A DNA stretch of 64,000 nucleotides. Source: an uncultured Clostridia bacterium (GTDB lineage: Bacteria; Bacillota; Clostridia; Christensenellales; UBA1242). A program made the position numbers and the translations under genes. Every line of letters starts with the position of its first letter. Positions within the stretch are counted from its first letter, which is position 1. Under the pieces are notes generated by a model that made no database searches, was not told where the DNA came from, and saw only the letters and a program-made list of their open reading frames with translations. This document shows positions 47,297 through 55,136 of this stretch, piece after piece. The DNA is taken from NCBI GenBank assembly GCA_944380265.1, contig CALWGY010000003.1, forward strand, positions 80,032 through 144,031, given 5' to 3'.

Positions 47297-47881
47297 ATGA
47301 AAAAAATTTTGATTGATGTTGATGAGGTTATTTGTGATAGTGGATTTTTAAATATGCTTAATGAATATTTACAAACAAATTACACTCTTAACGATTTTAC
47401 TAGTTACTATATTGAAGAAGATGTTATGGACACAGAAGAAGAAATTGCTGCTTTTTATGATTACATAAAAGATAAAAACCCATATGTTAATGCAAAAATT
47501 CATGATGGGGCAAAAGAAGCAATAAAAAAAATTAACGAAAATTTTGATGTTTACATTTGTTCTTCTTGTGCAATTGACATTCCTGTTTTAAAAGAACACA
47601 GCGGTTTGTTTTTTAAAAACAAATATGATTTTTTAATTGAAAATTTTCCATACTTAAACATTAATAAATTCATTTTCACTGGTGCAAAAAACATATTTAA
47701 AGCCGACATTCAAATTGATGATAAGTTGTCGCATCTGGAAAATGATGTGCCACTAAAATTGCTTTACACATCTTACCACAACAAAATGCTTTCTGACCAA
47801 GAATTAAAAGAAAAAAATGTTATTAGAGTTAATGGTTGGAACGACATTTTAAAAATTTTGTTTAATGAAAAAAATAAATAA
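47297..47881 (+). CDS. HAD superfamily 5'-nucleotidase-like phosphatase
   Basis: The 194-residue protein has HAD motif I as IDVDEVICDSGF (Asp7 nucleophile, Asp9), motif II region YICSSC, and motif IV KADIQIDDKLSHL. The pattern (VDEV-CD near the N-terminus, cap after motif I) fits the NT5C family of deoxyribonucleotidases, which dephosphorylate dNMPs. The Glu after the second Asp (DVDE) is like YorS/NT5C-type members. It follows argS by 22 bp and may be co-transcribed. The terminator at 47891-47916 ends the unit. Confidence 0.8.
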   Translation: MKKILIDVDEVICDSGFLNMLNEYLQTNYTLNDFTSYYIEEDVMDTEEEIAAFYDYIKDKNPYVNAKIHDGAKEAIKKINENFDVYICSSCAIDIPVLKEHSGLFFKNKYDFLIENFPYLNINKFIFTGAKNIFKADIQIDDKLSHLENDVPLKLLYTSYHNKMLSDQELKEKNVIRVNGWNDILKILFNEKNK

Positions 47882-47890
47882 AAAAACAAA

Positions 47891-47916
47891 AAAAAGCACA
47901 AGTTTTGTGCTTTTTT
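47891..47916. terminator. Terminator after the HAD gene
   Basis: AAAAAGCACAA (47891-47901) pairs with TTGTGCTTTTT (47905-47915). A and T runs allow use on both strands. Confidence 0.9.
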
Positions 47917-47987
47917 ATTTTTATTATATTTTAAGTTTTAATTAATTGTGGTTATGTATTTTTTAACATTTAATATTAAAAATTAAA

Positions 47988-48500
47988 TTATTTAATAATT
48001 CTTAAATTCCACATCCAAGGGGTGTTGCTTTCTTTTCCTTGTAAAGTTGTAACAATCATATAAATTTTTGTGATAATTGTTAAAACAAGTAGTCCGGAAC
48101 CAACTAAAACACAAATTAATAACAAAGCATTAACAGCGTTGTTTGTTGTTTCAACCAAAGCGCCAACAAGCAACAAAACAGTGCCAATAAGGTCAAAAAT
48201 GTTAATTTCCAAACCTTCGTTTGCATGGTGTCTTACAAATGCACTTTTTGAATTTATAAGTAGTGGAATGAAGAATAAGATGTATGCAAGCCAAGCATAA
48301 TTTTTTGTTTGTTTTGCATCTTCACTTGGAACAAATTTAGGTGTTAACCTAACTTTGGTTTGCGAGCCAGCAGGCTTATTTTCAACATTTTCTTCTGTTG
48401 CAATTTTTTGAACGTTTGAATTAACTTTAACTGTTTCGGTTTTTTCAGGTTTGGTTTTTGGTTGTTCTTCTTTTAAAACTTTCTTATCCTTTTCTTCCAT
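47988..48500 (-). CDS. DUF4870-like small membrane protein
   Basis: The 170-residue protein has a disordered, charged N-terminal ~65 residues (KEEQPKTKPEKTETVKV), then three hydrophobic helices (about 72-90, 98-118 and 124-150). The motif FVRHHANEGLEINIFDLIG, followed later by YMIVTTLQGKESNTPWMWNL, is the pattern of DUF4870/Tic20-like proteins (AFVR-HA-QGL). Function unknown in bacteria. AGGAGGAATTT is a strong ribosome binding site. Confidence 0.75.
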   Translation of the reverse strand: MEEKDKKVLKEEQPKTKPEKTETVKVNSNVQKIATEENVENKPAGSQTKVRLTPKFVPSEDAKQTKNYAWLAYILFFIPLLINSKSAFVRHHANEGLEINIFDLIGTVLLLVGALVETTNNAVNALLLICVLVGSGLLVLTIITKIYMIVTTLQGKESNTPWMWNLRIIK

Positions 48501-48601
48501 AAATTCCTCCTAAATTGTGAATATATTTTAGTGTTTTCCATATTATACTAAAAACATTCAATATCTAATTAAAGTATAAATGAATTGGGAGATAATGTAA
48601 A

Positions 48602-48739
48602 ATGATTTTAAGTCAAAATTTAACTAACGAAAAAACTTTGAGTGGAGCATACTGCAAAAATTGCGGGAAGCAATTAACCACCACCGAACAACAAAACAAT
48701 TTGGATGTTTGCAACTCGTGCTCGTGTTTGCCAAAATAA
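48602..48739 (+). CDS. Small zinc-ribbon-like protein (45 aa)
   Basis: A short frame encodes 45 residues with Cys18-x2-Cys21 (YCKNCGKQL) and Cys37-x2-Cys40-x-Cys42 (VCNSCSC), fitting one zinc ribbon. GGGAG (48587-48591) stands 10 bases before the ATG and a strong terminator begins seven bases after the stop, so it is a complete transcription unit. Double-CxxC miniproteins often bind nucleic acid or proteins. The function is unknown. Confidence 0.6.
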   Translation: MILSQNLTNEKTLSGAYCKNCGKQLTTTEQQNNLDVCNSCSCLPK

Positions 48740-48745
48740 ATAATT

Positions 48746-48780
48746 AAAAAACACAGGAATTTCCTGTGTTTTTCTTTTTT
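48746..48780. terminator. Bidirectional terminator
   Basis: ACACAGG-AATTT-CCTGTGT (48751-48769), flanked by A and T runs, between the zinc-ribbon gene and the leftward gene at 48856. Confidence 0.9.
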
Positions 48781-48855
48781 TATATTGTCTCAATTTCGCA
48801 ATTTTTTAGTTGCAAGATTTTTGTTTTAATGCAATTACAATAAAAATTGTTTAAA

Positions 48856-49836
48856 TTAAATATTTGGTCGGTTTATTATAACTGTTCCATTTCCTGCAAC
48901 TTTAAAGGTTTCCACAATGTCGGATTTAATTGTTACGTTAATTGTCATTTTTTTGTCACTATCATAAATTGAAACCGAAAAAGTGTCTTCATATCTAATG
49001 CTTTTAAAGTTTCCGTAACTATCAACAGTAACGCTAATTTTTGATGATGTTATGTTAGCAGGATTTGTTGCATTTAAAACGCCCATTAATGTGTTTTTAA
49101 ATCTAACACCACTAATTTGTGGGTTAAGTTCGGCTGTTGCAATGTATGTTCTTGAATACTTATCATAATAAAAGGTGCTGCTTTTAACACTGCTTTCATT
49201 AATTTCTTGAAAAGTTTGGTTTGTGTTCCAATTAAATTTTTCGTCAACTGCCGATTTTGAAATGCTTTTCCATTTTGCTCCATCTTGGTTGGAGTAAATG
49301 TAATAAATTGCACCTTCGGAATAAATGGAAGTTTTTAAATTTAAACTGTAAAAGTTGTTCATAACTCTTCCATTAACGTTGTATGTAAAATATTTTTGCC
49401 CGCTGTTTTGTGCTCTAACAAAACTAACATCAACTTTGTCGTTGTTAAGGGTGTATCCACCTTTGTTTGTTGAACCATTAAGCACGCAAGAACCATTTGC
49501 AACAGAATGAATGTTTGTGGAGTTGTTCAACTTGTTTTCAGCATAGTTAAACATTGTTATAAAATCCGAAAAATTAACCACGCCCCCATTTGTGTTGTTG
49601 TCATCTGAGTTCGTGGTTGAGTTTGAGCCGTTATTAATTTGTTCGTTTTTGTTTTGTGTGTTTAAGTCATCTAAAATGCTTTCGTTTTCTTTTTCTAAAT
49701 TGTCTTGCACTTCATCTTCATAGGCTTCATCAAGTCTTCTAAACTCTTCTGCTTTCAAAGTTGCGGCAACACCAAATATTACAGAAAACAAAATTAAGCA
49801 CACAAGCATAATTATGTTTAAGGTTTTGCTAGTCAT
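48856..49836 (-). CDS. Exported or membrane-anchored protein, unknown
   Basis: I do not recognise this 326-residue protein. It starts with a hydrophobic helix (about 6-27: NIIMLVCLILFSVIFGVAA), followed by an acidic helix and an Asn/Asp/Ser linker (~45-90). The rest is a beta-rich domain (YFTYNVNGRVMNNFYSLNL, YYIYSNQDGAKWKSIS, SKISVTVDSYGNFKSIRYE), reminiscent of lipid- or substrate-binding folds of the LolA/LppX kind, but with no diagnostic motif. No lipobox Cys is present. The ATG at 49836 is preferred because GTGAG lies eight bases before it. It diverges from the ECF sigma operon (270 bp apart). Confidence 0.65.
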   Translation of the reverse strand: MTSKTLNIIMLVCLILFSVIFGVAATLKAEEFRRLDEAYEDEVQDNLEKENESILDDLNTQNKNEQINNGSNSTTNSDDNNTNGGVVNFSDFITMFNYAENKLNNSTNIHSVANGSCVLNGSTNKGGYTLNNDKVDVSFVRAQNSGQKYFTYNVNGRVMNNFYSLNLKTSIYSEGAIYYIYSNQDGAKWKSISKSAVDEKFNWNTNQTFQEINESSVKSSTFYYDKYSRTYIATAELNPQISGVRFKNTLMGVLNATNPANITSSKISVTVDSYGNFKSIRYEDTFSVSIYDSDKKMTINVTIKSDIVETFKVAGNGTVIINRPNI

Positions 49837-50106
49837 AACCAAATCTCACTTTTAAAATTGTTTGCGATATTTTTACAATATAATTGTACCTTTAAATTAT
49901 TATTATGTCAATACCCAAATAGTTATAAAAACTTTTTTAAAATTTTTTATTGTTATGTTACAATACTAAAAACAAAAAAACAAACCAATAAATTAATATA
50001 TGGAAATTTAACCAACAAATTTTTGTGTGTTTTTATAAAAAAATGTGTAAATTAGCCAATAAAATTAAACGAATTTTTGTTATTTAACTGATGGTTAAAC
50101 GGGAAC

Positions 50107-50655
50107 ATGATGGATAAAAAATTACTAGATGAATACTTAATTAAATTAAAAAAGGGAGACAACGATGCCCTAGATGCAATATATCACTTAACAAAGCGTG
50201 GTGTTTTTTCTCTGGTTTTAAGTATTGTAAAAAATCCGTATGCAGCAGAAGATATTATGCAAGATACATACCTTAAAATTAAAGAAAAAATTTTGTACTA
50301 CAAAGATGGAACAAATGGATATGCTTGGATTTTAACTATTGCTAGAAATTTGAGTTTAAATTATTTAAACAAAAACAAAAAAATTGATGTTTTAGACACA
50401 TCAGAGCACGAGTATTTAAACCCTGTTACAGATAAAAACTTTGTTAAAGATGACATGCCAATTTTCAAAATTGCAAAAGAGAATTTGAACAATTTTGAGT
50501 TGCAAGTTGTTGTTTTGTATGCAGTTTACGGCTATAAACACCGAGAAATTGCTGAAATTTTAAACAAGCCCCTAGGAAGCATTTTGTGGACTTATAACAA
50601 TGCCATAAAAAAATTACAAAAAGTAATAAAAAAAGAGGAAAAAGATGAAGCGTAA
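50107..50655 (+). CDS. ECF-type RNA polymerase sigma factor
   Basis: The 182-residue protein has a sigma-70 region 2 (AAEDIMQDTYLKIKEKI, then GYAWILTIARNLSLNYLNK) and region 4 (LQVVVLYAVYGYKHREIAEI, with LNKPLGSILWTYNNAIKKLQ as the recognition helix). It lacks regions 1 and 3, the ECF layout. Start could be the ATG at 50107 or at 50110; GGGAAC is close to both. Its end overlaps the next gene by 11 bp, and that gene encodes an RsgI-like membrane protein, so this is a sigma/anti-sigma pair responding to an envelope signal (inference). Confidence 0.9.
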   Translation: MMDKKLLDEYLIKLKKGDNDALDAIYHLTKRGVFSLVLSIVKNPYAAEDIMQDTYLKIKEKILYYKDGTNGYAWILTIARNLSLNYLNKNKKIDVLDTSEHEYLNPVTDKNFVKDDMPIFKIAKENLNNFELQVVVLYAVYGYKHREIAEILNKPLGSILWTYNNAIKKLQKVIKKEEKDEA

Positions 50656-52072
50656 AAACATTTTGAATCAATTAAAACTTGAATTTGAAGATAACATGCC
50701 AAAAGATGTTTTGGAAAATGTTAAAAAAATTGAAGTTAAAAAAGATTTAACACCTGTTTATGAAGAAATAAATTCTAGGGGGGCTGTTGCCTTAAAAAGC
50801 AATGTGAAATTCATAACAGGTTTTATGGGGCTTGCAATTTTAATGTTTATGCTTTTAATGTTTGTTGTGCCACTAATTAACAGAACAATAAACCAAAAAG
50901 CAATAATTGTTAGTAAACTTGGCATTGATATTAACCCAAGCATTGATTTGATGCTTGACAAAAACGATAATGTTGTTTTGTGCTTGGCAAAAAATACACA
51001 TGCAGAACTTTTAATTAATGGCGAAAACTTTGTTGGAAAACCAGCACAAGAAGTTACAAAACAAATTATAACTCTTGCAACAAAAGCAGGATACATTTCA
51101 ACCGATTATTCTAATAACATTGAAAATGCTGTTATGATAACAGCGGTTTCGGAAGATGAAGATAAGCAAGAGTCTTTGCTTGCAACTGCACAAACAGAAG
51201 TTAAAAATTTCTTTTTAAACAATCAAATTTATGGTGTGGTGTTAACCGAGTTTGCTTCAAAGCAGGAACTTGTTGATTTAATTAGTGCAATGCAATATGA
51301 TTTAACAGAAGAAGAATCAAACAATTTAAACAATTGCAGTGTTAAACAACTAAACCAAATTTTAAACGATTGCTACACACAACTAAAACGTCGTTTCCGT
51401 TCCGATTTTGTTATTGAAGAACTTAGCAAATATGTTGCACCTGTGTGTGAAGAATATGAAAAAGTTAAAAATCAAATCACTTTGGAATTAAGCAACGTTC
51501 AACAAAAATTTGACAACTTTGAAATTTCTTGGCAAGAAGATATTGAAGTTTGCAAATTAAAAATTGAAAAATATAAACTTGAAATTGCTGAACTTGAAGA
51601 ACAAATTAGTGCCGAAACTGACCCAATAATTCTTGCAAAATTAAACCGCGAACTAGAACAAAAACAACTATTTTTGTTAAGTGAACAAAAAGAACTAGAA
51701 CAACGCAAAACAGGTTCAGAACTGTTTAATGCTGCTAAACAATTTTTAATTAAAGAAATTAACAATTGTAAAGAAAAACTAGATCAAAAACAAGCAGAAT
51801 ATGAACAAAAAATGGAAGATAAATTAACCCAAGCAAAAAACACTTTTGAAAAATTTGATGACCAAGTAAAACAGAAAAAAGAAGATATTTTAAATAGTTT
51901 TTCAGGGTTGTTTGCAGATCATTTAAACAATTTGGGCGACTATAATGAGTTTTACAACAACTACACAAATTGGCTTTATGATGTTGCACCAGAAGTTGAA
52001 AATTTAGAAAAAAACTGGGAAGAAACAAAAACTGATTGGGAAAATAATTTTGCTTCATATGTTAGTTTTTAA
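50645..52072 (+). CDS. RsgI-like membrane anti-sigma factor with coiled coil
   Basis: The 475-residue protein has a cytoplasmic N-terminal ~52 residues that should bind the sigma factor, one membrane helix (about 53-78: FITGFMGLAILMFMLLMFVV), and just outside it the RsgI signature SKLGIDINPSIDLMLDKNDN (Asn97-Pro98). In RsgI of cellulolytic clostridia the Asn-Pro bond is the site of self-cleavage before signalling. The region to ~200 fits the RsgI periplasmic domain. From about 255 to 420 the chain is a long Glu/Lys/Gln coiled coil, in place of the carbohydrate-binding modules of clostridial RsgI. GAGGAAAAAG precedes the ATG, which overlaps the sigma gene. Confidence 0.82.
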   Translation: MKRKNILNQLKLEFEDNMPKDVLENVKKIEVKKDLTPVYEEINSRGAVALKSNVKFITGFMGLAILMFMLLMFVVPLINRTINQKAIIVSKLGIDINPSIDLMLDKNDNVVLCLAKNTHAELLINGENFVGKPAQEVTKQIITLATKAGYISTDYSNNIENAVMITAVSEDEDKQESLLATAQTEVKNFFLNNQIYGVVLTEFASKQELVDLISAMQYDLTEEESNNLNNCSVKQLNQILNDCYTQLKRRFRSDFVIEELSKYVAPVCEEYEKVKNQITLELSNVQQKFDNFEISWQEDIEVCKLKIEKYKLEIAELEEQISAETDPIILAKLNRELEQKQLFLLSEQKELEQRKTGSELFNAAKQFLIKEINNCKEKLDQKQAEYEQKMEDKLTQAKNTFEKFDDQVKQKKEDILNSFSGLFADHLNNLGDYNEFYNNYTNWLYDVAPEVENLEKNWEETKTDWENNFASYVSF

Positions 52073-52142
52073 AGCATAAAAAAATTTATAAAAATTTTAA
52101 AAAAATATTTTAAATTTTTCAAATAAAATAAGTAGTGGATTT

Positions 52143-52240
52143 GTTATATTAGTGTTGCAAGATTAAATTACTTGCATCCATAAATCCCTTTTAGCCAAAA
52201 CATAAAAACGCTAGTTTTTTAACTAGCGTTTTTATGTTGT
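52143..52240 (+). ncRNA. Candidate small RNA between the RsgI-like gene and serS
   Basis: TGTTATATTAG (52143-52153) is an extended -10 element. From a start near 52158 the transcript would hold a weak hairpin TGCAAG-N9-CTTGCA (52157-52177), an unpaired pyrimidine-rich stretch with CATCCATAAATCCC, and a 15-bp terminator stem at 52202-52235. There is no open frame. Size would be about 80-85 nt. It could instead be only the 3' end of the upstream operon. Confidence 0.4.
52202..52235 (+). terminator. Strong terminator before serS
   Basis: A perfect 15-bp stem (52202-52216 with 52221-52235) with a TTTT loop and built-in T tail. Confidence 0.92.
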
Positions 52241-52462
52241 TATTTTGTGAATGATTTTAAAGCAAACCAATAACTTTTAAATTTTAAGATAGGTGTAATT
52301 AAAAATACAATTAAAAAGTTAAAAGCACGGTTTTACCTTTTTGCATATTTTTTTTTAAATTAAAAATCAAGTTGCATTTTTTGTAACAATTAAAAATTTA
52401 CAAAAAAATAAATATTTTGTTTTTAAATTTTTAATTTGGTAATTTTGTTTTTTAAATTTTCG

Positions 52463-52491
52463 TTGTTATTTTTGGTGTTATGGGTTATACT
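52463..52491 (+). promoter_or_regulatory. serS promoter
   Basis: TTGTTA (52463-52468), 17-bp spacer, TATACT (52486-52491). The start near 52498 gives a 150-base leader. Confidence 0.7.
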
Positions 52492-52523
52492 TTATTAGTG
52501 CCTTAAAACAAGGAAATTTAAGT

Positions 52524-52580
52524 ATGTTTATTCAAATTAAGTTTAATTTTAAAATTGTTAATATTTCCCGTAAGGGATAA
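52524..52580 (+). CDS. Possible leader peptide upstream of serS (18 aa)
   Basis: AAGGAAA (52510-52516) precedes an ATG that opens an 18-codon frame (MFIQIKFNFKIVNISRKG) in the serS leader. After its stop, GGTTA-N8-TAACC and a T run (52595-52620) form a weak terminator-like structure. It holds one Ser codon (TCC). The layout suggests attenuation, but the reading frame is short and could be chance. No T-box sequence is seen. Confidence 0.3.
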   Translation: MFIQIKFNFKIVNISRKG

Positions 52581-52648
52581 AAACTTTTAAAGGTTAATTA
52601 AAACTAACCAAACTTTTTTGTTAACAATTAAAATTTTAGGAGAAAAAC

Positions 52649-53935
52649 ATGATTGATATTAATTTAATTAGAACCAATCCAGAAATGGTTAAGGAAAACA
52701 TAAAAAAGAAGTTTCAAAACGAAAAACTTGCATATGTTGATAAAATTTTGGAACTAGATGGTAAAAACCGTGAACTTAAAAAAGAAGGGGACGACCTTAG
52801 AGCAAGCAGGAACAAACTAAGTTCTCAAATTGGGCTTTTAATGAAAGATAAAAAACTTGAAGAAGCAAACAAAATTAAAGAACAAGTTAAAAAGAACAAT
52901 GAACGCATTGCCGAAATTGAAAAAGAAGAAGAAAGCCTAACAGAACAAATTAGAAGTTTGATGATGTTAATTCCAAACATCATTGACAAAAGTGTTCCAA
53001 TTGGAAAAGATGACACCGAAAATGTTGAAATTGAAAAATTTGGAAATCCTGCTGTGCCAGATTTTGAAGTGCCTTATCATGCCGACATTTTAGACAGTAT
53101 TAACGGGCTAGACAAGGAAAGCGCAGGCAGAACAAGCGGAACAGGATTTTATTATTTGCTAGGCGATGCTGCAAGACTACACGAAGCAATGCTTGCTTAT
53201 GGCAGAGATTTTATGATTGACAAAGGCTTTACTTATGCAATTCCGCCATTCATGATTAGAAGTGATGTTGTTAATGGTGTTATGAGTTTTGCAGAAATGG
53301 AAGCCATGATGTATAAAATTGAAGGGGAAGACTTGTTTTTAATTGGAACAAGTGAGCACAGCATGATTGGCAAATTTAAAGGTCAAATTATAAACGAACA
53401 AAATTTGCCAATAACCATGACATCATATTCTCCTTGTTTTAGAAAGGAAATTGGTTCTCATGGTTTGGAAGAACGTGGGCTTTACAGAGTGCACCAATTT
53501 GAAAAACAAGAAATGATTGTTTTGTGTAAGCCAGAAGACAGCATGGAATGGTACAACAAAATGTGGCATTATTCAGTGGAAATTTTTAGGAACCTAAACA
53601 TTCCTGTTAGAGCACTTGAATGTTGCAGTGGCGACCTTGCTGATTTGAAGGTTAAAAGTTGTGATATTGAAGCATGGAGCCCAAGGCAGAAAAAATATTT
53701 TGAAGTTTGTTCTTGTTCAACACTTGGCGATGCTCAGGCAAGAAGGCTTGGCATTAAGGCAAAAAATGATAAACAAACATATTATTTGCACACACTAAAC
53801 AACACAGTGCTTGCAACACCAAGAGCATTAATTGCGTTTTTAGAAAACAACATTCAAAAAGATGGTAGCATTTTAATTCCAAAAGTTTTGCAGCCATATA
53901 TGGGTGGAAAAACTAAAATTGAAGTAAAAAAATAA
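52649..53935 (+). CDS. serS: Seryl-tRNA synthetase
   Basis: SerS charges tRNA-Ser (and tRNA-Sec where present). The 428-residue class II synthetase has the N-terminal antiparallel coiled-coil arm (about 28-105), then motif 2 in MTSYSPCFRKEIGSHGLEER and motif 3 near NTVLATPRALIAFLEN. The family pattern GTSEHSMIG is also present (usual form GTAE). Length is normal. TAGGAG precedes the ATG. Transcription begins from a promoter 160 bp upstream with a leader that may be regulatory. Confidence 0.97.
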   Translation: MIDINLIRTNPEMVKENIKKKFQNEKLAYVDKILELDGKNRELKKEGDDLRASRNKLSSQIGLLMKDKKLEEANKIKEQVKKNNERIAEIEKEEESLTEQIRSLMMLIPNIIDKSVPIGKDDTENVEIEKFGNPAVPDFEVPYHADILDSINGLDKESAGRTSGTGFYYLLGDAARLHEAMLAYGRDFMIDKGFTYAIPPFMIRSDVVNGVMSFAEMEAMMYKIEGEDLFLIGTSEHSMIGKFKGQIINEQNLPITMTSYSPCFRKEIGSHGLEERGLYRVHQFEKQEMIVLCKPEDSMEWYNKMWHYSVEIFRNLNIPVRALECCSGDLADLKVKSCDIEAWSPRQKKYFEVCSCSTLGDAQARRLGIKAKNDKQTYYLHTLNNTVLATPRALIAFLENNIQKDGSILIPKVLQPYMGGKTKIEVKK

Positions 53936-53952
53936 AAGGATAAAGTGAAATT

Positions 53953-54924
53953 TTGAAAGCAGAAAAAAATAGTAAGTTAGAAAAAGGCTTAGTTAGAGAA
54001 TTTATTGATATTAACGAAGTTAATGAAAAGTTGAAATATAACGATGTTAAAGTTATGCTTGATGCCGAAAGTTTGTATAGGGGTCAACTTTTTAGGCTTG
54101 CACAAAAAGTTTTAAAAATTAAGGCAAAACAAAAAGTTGTTTTGCTTGCAGGCCCTAGTTGTGCAGGAAAAACCACCACAGCACATTTGCTTAAAGAAAT
54201 TTTTGAAAACCGAAGAAAAAAAGCAATAATTGTTAGCATGGACGACTTTTTTGTTAACCGTGAAGAAACTCCACTTTTGCCAAATGGTATGAAAGATTTT
54301 GACGGCTTGGGAGCTGTTAATTTGGAACAAATGGATAGATGCTTTTCTGAACTGTTTAAGGAAGGAAAAGCAGATTTTCCAAGATTTGATTTCATTACTG
54401 GTTTAAACTTGGAAAACGAATATCATTTAAAATATGATAAAGACACAATTATAATTTTTGAAGGTTTGCATGTTTTAAACCCTGAACTTATTAAGCATTT
54501 GGGTAGTGCAACTTGTTTTAAAGTTTATGTTAGCACCTTAAAAGGGTTTAAGAGCAGCGAATTTTCTAAAATTGGAACAAGACAACTAAGGCTTATTAGA
54601 CGCATGATTAGAGATGTTAGACGTCGCGGAAAAAGCCCGGAATACACAATGCAAACATGGCAAAATGTTTGCGATTCCGAAGATATTTACATTTCACCAT
54701 ATAAAAACGATGCCGATTTTTACATCAATACAACTCATGAGTTTGAACTTGCACTTTACAAAAATGAATTTTTTGAAATTGTTATGAAACACAGGCAAGT
54801 TACAAACCAACTAAACTTTTTGCCAATTTTTGAAGAAAGCGTTAGCCTAGATAAACGTTTACTTCCAGAAACTTCGCTTATGTGGGAATTTATTGACAAA
54901 CCGGGCGAAGAAGTTGATGATTAA
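53953..54924 (+). CDS. Uridine kinase-like nucleoside kinase
   Basis: The 323-residue protein has a P-loop GPSCAGKTTTAHLL (67-80), the uridine kinase/phosphoribulokinase pattern VSMDDFFVNREETP, an acidic region FPRFDFITGL, and IIIFEGLHVLNP, followed by RLIRRMIRDVRRRG and SP-Y-T in the lid. Enzymes of this class in Bacillota phosphorylate uridine or an unknown nucleoside. Relatives of about 550 residues carry an N-terminal TGS/ThrRS-like domain that is missing here. The start is probably TTG (53953), with AAAGGA 12 bases earlier, only 17 bp after serS, so the two are co-transcribed. Confidence 0.85.
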   Translation: MKAEKNSKLEKGLVREFIDINEVNEKLKYNDVKVMLDAESLYRGQLFRLAQKVLKIKAKQKVVLLAGPSCAGKTTTAHLLKEIFENRRKKAIIVSMDDFFVNREETPLLPNGMKDFDGLGAVNLEQMDRCFSELFKEGKADFPRFDFITGLNLENEYHLKYDKDTIIIFEGLHVLNPELIKHLGSATCFKVYVSTLKGFKSSEFSKIGTRQLRLIRRMIRDVRRRGKSPEYTMQTWQNVCDSEDIYISPYKNDADFYINTTHEFELALYKNEFFEIVMKHRQVTNQLNFLPIFEESVSLDKRLLPETSLMWEFIDKPGEEVDD

Positions 54925-55027
54925 GCAAAAAAAATAAAAACAAAATTAAAAATGCACAAGTTGCAATATGGTTTAATTTTTAATTAACAATATGTGTTGC
55001 AAGTTTTGTGAATAAAGCAAAAAAATT

Positions 55028-55062
55028 AAAAACCAAACAAAAATTATTGTTTGGTTTTTTTG
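55028..55062 (+). terminator. Terminator of the serS operon
   Basis: AACCAAACAA (55031-55040) pairs with TTGTTTGGTT (55047-55056), flanked by A and T runs. It ends five bases before the dinB -35. Confidence 0.9.
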
Positions 55063-55066
55063 TTAC

Positions 55067-55095
55067 TTTACAAAAACTAAAATTTGTTTTATAAT
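55067..55095 (+). promoter_or_regulatory. dinB promoter
   Basis: TTTACA (55067-55072), 17-bp spacer, TATAAT (55090-55095). Confidence 0.8.
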
Positions 55096-55096
55096 A

Positions 55097-55108
55097 GAAC
55101 AAATGTTC
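55097..55108. promoter_or_regulatory. LexA (SOS) box of dinB
   Basis: GAACAAATGTTC fits the Gram-positive LexA/DinR operator GAAC-N4-GTTC exactly and begins one base after the -10, where a repressor would block initiation. Confidence 0.85.
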
Positions 55109-55136
55109 CATATGTTTTGGGGGGATGTGTTTTGTT

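Noticed and set aside
52498..52648. T-box riboswitch before serS
   Set aside because: The conserved AGGGTGG-ACCGCG core is absent.
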